A stretch of 6,555 nucleotides of DNA from Candidatus Lloydbacteria bacterium RIFCSPLOWO2_02_FULL_54_12 (GTDB lineage: Bacteria > Patescibacteriota > Minisyncoccia > Phycocordibacterales > UBA6899), in assembly GCA_001819095.1 (NCBI GenBank), contig MHLS01000020.1, forward strand, positions 1-6,555, read 5' to 3'. The notes below the pieces were generated by a model, which was not told where the DNA came from, did no database searches, and was given only the letters and a program-made list of their open reading frames with translations. Numbering within the stretch: position 1 is the stretch's first letter; each line of letters starts with the position of its first letter. The position numbers and the translations under genes are program-made. Of the stretch, positions 4,390 to 6,555 are shown one piece after another.

Positions 4390-5919
4390 CTATTGGTGAC
4401 TAAATACCGGCATCTGCAAATCCTTATCAGAATAGATCAGAACCAAAAATCGACCGACGTACAAGACCCTGAGATGGTCATACATCCCAACGGGAATACC
4501 CTGATTATTTAAGAAATAGGTTGCCGCTAAAACGTTAGTGGTAAGGTAAAAAGGAGCTTTCAACTCTTTTCCACTAACTGCTATCGGATTAAGATACTCC
4601 AGACTGGTGTCGCCATAGTAACTTAATGTCTCCAGACTAGGCCAATCTAAAGAATACAGAGGAATTTTTTGATCAATAACATTACTTTTATATATTCCTC
4701 CTATTTCTTTTTCTTCTCCAACATAAGGTTGCGTCACGATTGAAATTGCCGCAAAACTTTGAAACACGCCAACAACGACTAAAATAAGTATGGCGAAGAA
4801 AAGTAGATGCGCGTACCTACGTAAAACTGATGAAAAATAACAAAAGGAGAGGGCGATAAACATTGCTAAAAACGGAAAGGCGGGCAAAATGTAAGTCGAT
4901 AAATGAGTTTTAAGCAATGTAAAAGACGCCAGAATCAGTAGAGCTGTCAGTGAGGGTGCGGCAAGTTGCCTCCAAGGAATCTTCGATCTCCACTTTTTTG
5001 ATAGCGCGAGCCCCAAAAAAAGAACGAGAAGCATCATCAACAACCAAAGCCATGGACTATAATAGAGCCACAAAATTCTTATATAATCGTAATAATTGTT
5101 TGTGCCGGTGAGCGTGGACACCGATCTGTGAAAAACCTGGTATACAAAGTAGTCATTCCAAAAACTCCAACCAAATCTCAACGTTTGAGCAACGTGCCAG
5201 GGTGCGAGCAGAATGGCAGATAATAAAAATCCTCTCCAAAGATACTTACTGCTCAGCCACACCCATTGCTTATAGAAAAAACTGTAAATAAGAACAATCG
5301 GGAAAATCAAAAAAACAATAACGCTTTTAAACATAAAGCCGAACGCAATAGCAGGAAAAACCCAGAATAAGAATTTGTTTTTGGGCCATCCTTTGAGGAA
5401 AAAGAGAAGTGCGGCCAATATACCCAATATGACCCCCGAATCCATTCGCATCTCCGACAAAAAAACAAAAAATGGGGGAGAAAACAACAAAACGAGAAAA
5501 GCGACAATGGGTGCCACTGGGTCTTGGGTGAGTTCCTTTATTATTAAGAACACTAGCCAGAGACAGAATATCGAGGCAATAATCGAAGGGAGTCGAAACG
5601 CAAATTCGTGTACTCCAAAGAGCTTGATGCTACCCATCGCCAACCAAAAATACATCGGTGGTTTTTCAAACCAACCATGACCCGACAGGGTAAAAGTCCA
5701 TAGGTCACCGCTTCTCAAAGTATCAACGACCACTTTCGCATAAGTTGCTTCGTCGTAATCAACGAGCGGGCGTGCGATATTGAAACACAAAAAAACCACT
5801 GCGATTGCTACCAGCATAATCTGCAGTCCAATATTGTGTTCTTTCAAAAAATGATTGGTGGCTCTCATTTTATTGAATTTCAGTTGGCAAAATCGGATAA
5901 ACACAATTAACCACTCCAT
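4390..5919 (-). CDS. PMT/ArnT-type membrane glycosyltransferase
   Basis: This 509-residue polytopic membrane protein belongs to the GT39/GT83-like group (PMT/ArnT), which moves a sugar from a polyprenyl-phosphate carrier to a protein or lipid on the outer face of the membrane. The first hydrophobic segment (about 32-49) is followed by the family's catalytic loop DYDEATYAKV (54-63). Next come FEKPPMYFWL (84-93) and FRLPS (108-112), then many further membrane segments to about residue 410, and a soluble C-terminal part (about 411-509). The start is uncertain. Met18 (ATG 5866-5868) gives the more usual short charged N-terminus before the first membrane helix, whereas the longest form adds a hydrophobic leader and begins right beside a palindrome-like CCGTAGGCAGACGG. 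Neither start has a Shine-Dalgarno. The gene follows the repeat-protein gene by 34 bp (85 bp from Met18) in the same direction, so both may be co-transcribed. It is far richer in A+T than the genes to the left, suggesting separate origin. Confidence 0.85.
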   Translation of the reverse strand: MEWLIVFIRFCQLKFNKMRATNHFLKEHNIGLQIMLVAIAVVFLCFNIARPLVDYDEATYAKVVVDTLRSGDLWTFTLSGHGWFEKPPMYFWLAMGSIKLFGVHEFAFRLPSIIASIFCLWLVFLIIKELTQDPVAPIVAFLVLLFSPPFFVFLSEMRMDSGVILGILAALLFFLKGWPKNKFLFWVFPAIAFGFMFKSVIVFLIFPIVLIYSFFYKQWVWLSSKYLWRGFLLSAILLAPWHVAQTLRFGWSFWNDYFVYQVFHRSVSTLTGTNNYYDYIRILWLYYSPWLWLLMMLLVLFLGLALSKKWRSKIPWRQLAAPSLTALLILASFTLLKTHLSTYILPAFPFLAMFIALSFCYFSSVLRRYAHLLFFAILILVVVGVFQSFAAISIVTQPYVGEEKEIGGIYKSNVIDQKIPLYSLDWPSLETLSYYGDTSLEYLNPIAVSGKELKAPFYLTTNVLAATYFLNNQGIPVGMYDHLRVLYVGRFLVLIYSDKDLQMPVFSHQ

Positions 5920-5953
5920 CCGTAGGCAGACGGGGTAGATAAGAATTTATCAC

Positions 5954-6555
5954 TTACGGATTATCGTCATTCGTTATGGTACAAGTCGAATTTTGTCCAA
6001 TACCTATTGTTATATTGCTACTCATATTTGTAACATCTCCGACGCACGACCATGGACTCGCGGTATAGTTAGGTGCGCCTTCTGACTCAGAAAGCGCATA
6101 CGTCCCAGCTCTGAAAGTATTACTAGTCTCACTTGTTACTCCGCCTGCACCAGAGATTGACGTCGGACCAGTGGCCGAAAGCGTCCAATCCGTGCTTGTT
6201 GCCGTGCCGCCATTATCGTTAATAAGATTTTTTATAAGAGTTAGTGCAGGAGGAATATCATCGTTGGTAATCATGCAAGTTCTTGTCTCGCCGACTCGCA
6301 TCGAACCAGAGCATCCTTCACTAGACAATATGGTGTAACCAAACAAGATGTTTTCATTCACGTCATAGGATCCGGCATTAAGCGTCACGACCGTACCAGT
6401 TTCATCTCCGTGGAAGGAGGTCGCAGAAACGTTCGTGCCGATCACATTCATTGTGAAGTCCGATGCCGCAGACGTACCCCCATTATCATTCACCACATGA
6501 TTGATGACGGTAAGTTGCGGAGCAACGTCGTCAAACGTAAGAGTGCAGACTTTTG
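5954..6555 (-). CDS. secreted repeat protein (surface protein/adhesin type), C-terminal part
   Basis: The frame is open to the right edge; the GTG at 6494-6496 is only an internal codon. The 199 visible residues are the C-terminal end of a larger protein. They show a repeated beta-rich unit with landmarks P-x-LT-I...NDNGGT...(D/S)(F/W)T...G.Y.(L/V)(S/N)E...C...(T)C.ITNDD. FDD/NDD landmarks recur at visible residues 7-9, 97-99 and 195-197, so the unit is about 90-98 residues. Each unit has a pair of Cys that could form a disulfide. Such units occur in large exported surface proteins of bacteria, including Patescibacteria. They are rich in Thr, Ser and Asn, so possible glycosylation targets for the next gene's product (inference). 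The protein ends two residues after the last NDD, with no visible sorting signal or membrane anchor. The signal peptide, if any, is outside the window. Confidence 0.75.
   Translation of the reverse strand, partial: KVCTLTFDDVAPQLTVINHVVNDNGGTSAASDFTMNVIGTNVSATSFHGDETGTVVTLNAGSYDVNENILFGYTILSSEGCSGSMRVGETRTCMITNDDIPPALTLIKNLINDNGGTATSTDWTLSATGPTSISGAGGVTSETSNTFRAGTYALSESEGAPNYTASPWSCVGDVTNMSSNITIGIGQNSTCTITNDDNP

Noticed and set aside
4060..4512. 150-codon plus-strand open frame crossing the scar
   Set aside because: It is antisense to the pyrG and permease remnants and to the end of the glycosyltransferase gene, and it crosses the composition boundary. The peptide has no domain likeness.

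Overview
The window most resembles a Candidatus Patescibacteria (CPR) chromosome, probably of the Parcubacteria type. This rests on recognisable protein families: a winged-helix/Cas2-like (PaaX-type) regulator, a compact Pif1-type helicase with a C-terminal helix-turn-helix tail, a secreted protein with the YPWY domain common in Parcubacteria, and a small membrane-anchored DUF5666-like protein. No rRNA or tRNA is present to fix the lineage.

Layout. Bases 1-581 (+) carry the 3' part of the Cas2-like/PaaX-like gene. It faces a Pif1-type helicase gene (690-2270, -) across a short gap that holds two copies of a 13-nt palindrome. Upstream of the helicase, 2271-2545 holds a dense regulatory stretch: a promoter-like pair, a long imperfect hairpin, a near-consensus Shine-Dalgarno sequence, a possible 15-codon leader ORF that overlaps the helicase start by ATGA, and the intrinsic terminator of the next gene. 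Then come the secreted acidic protein (2546-3379, -) with an extended -10 promoter, and the DUF5666-like protein (3488-3940, -).

Bases 3941-4389 have no intact gene. They hold a perfect 15-bp inverted repeat and minus-strand 3' ends of two truncated genes: a MacB-type ABC permease and CTP synthase (pyrG). A 16-nt near-identical sequence brackets this stretch. Right of about 4380 base composition changes sharply: one hand-counted line (5281-5340) is 28% GC and another (1921-1980) is 60%. The AT-richer part holds a membrane glycosyltransferase of the PMT/ArnT type (4390-5919, -) and the C-terminal part of a large secreted repeat protein (5954 to the right edge, -).

Functionally, the left two thirds look like unlinked single-gene units of an ordinary reduced genome. 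The right third looks like a cell-surface module, a repeat-rich exported protein followed by a membrane glycosyltransferase that might modify it, joined to the chromosome at a scar of broken gene ends. No complete new system can be demonstrated. The best leads are that scar with its surface module, the paired palindromes beside the Cas2-like gene, and the leader region of the helicase.
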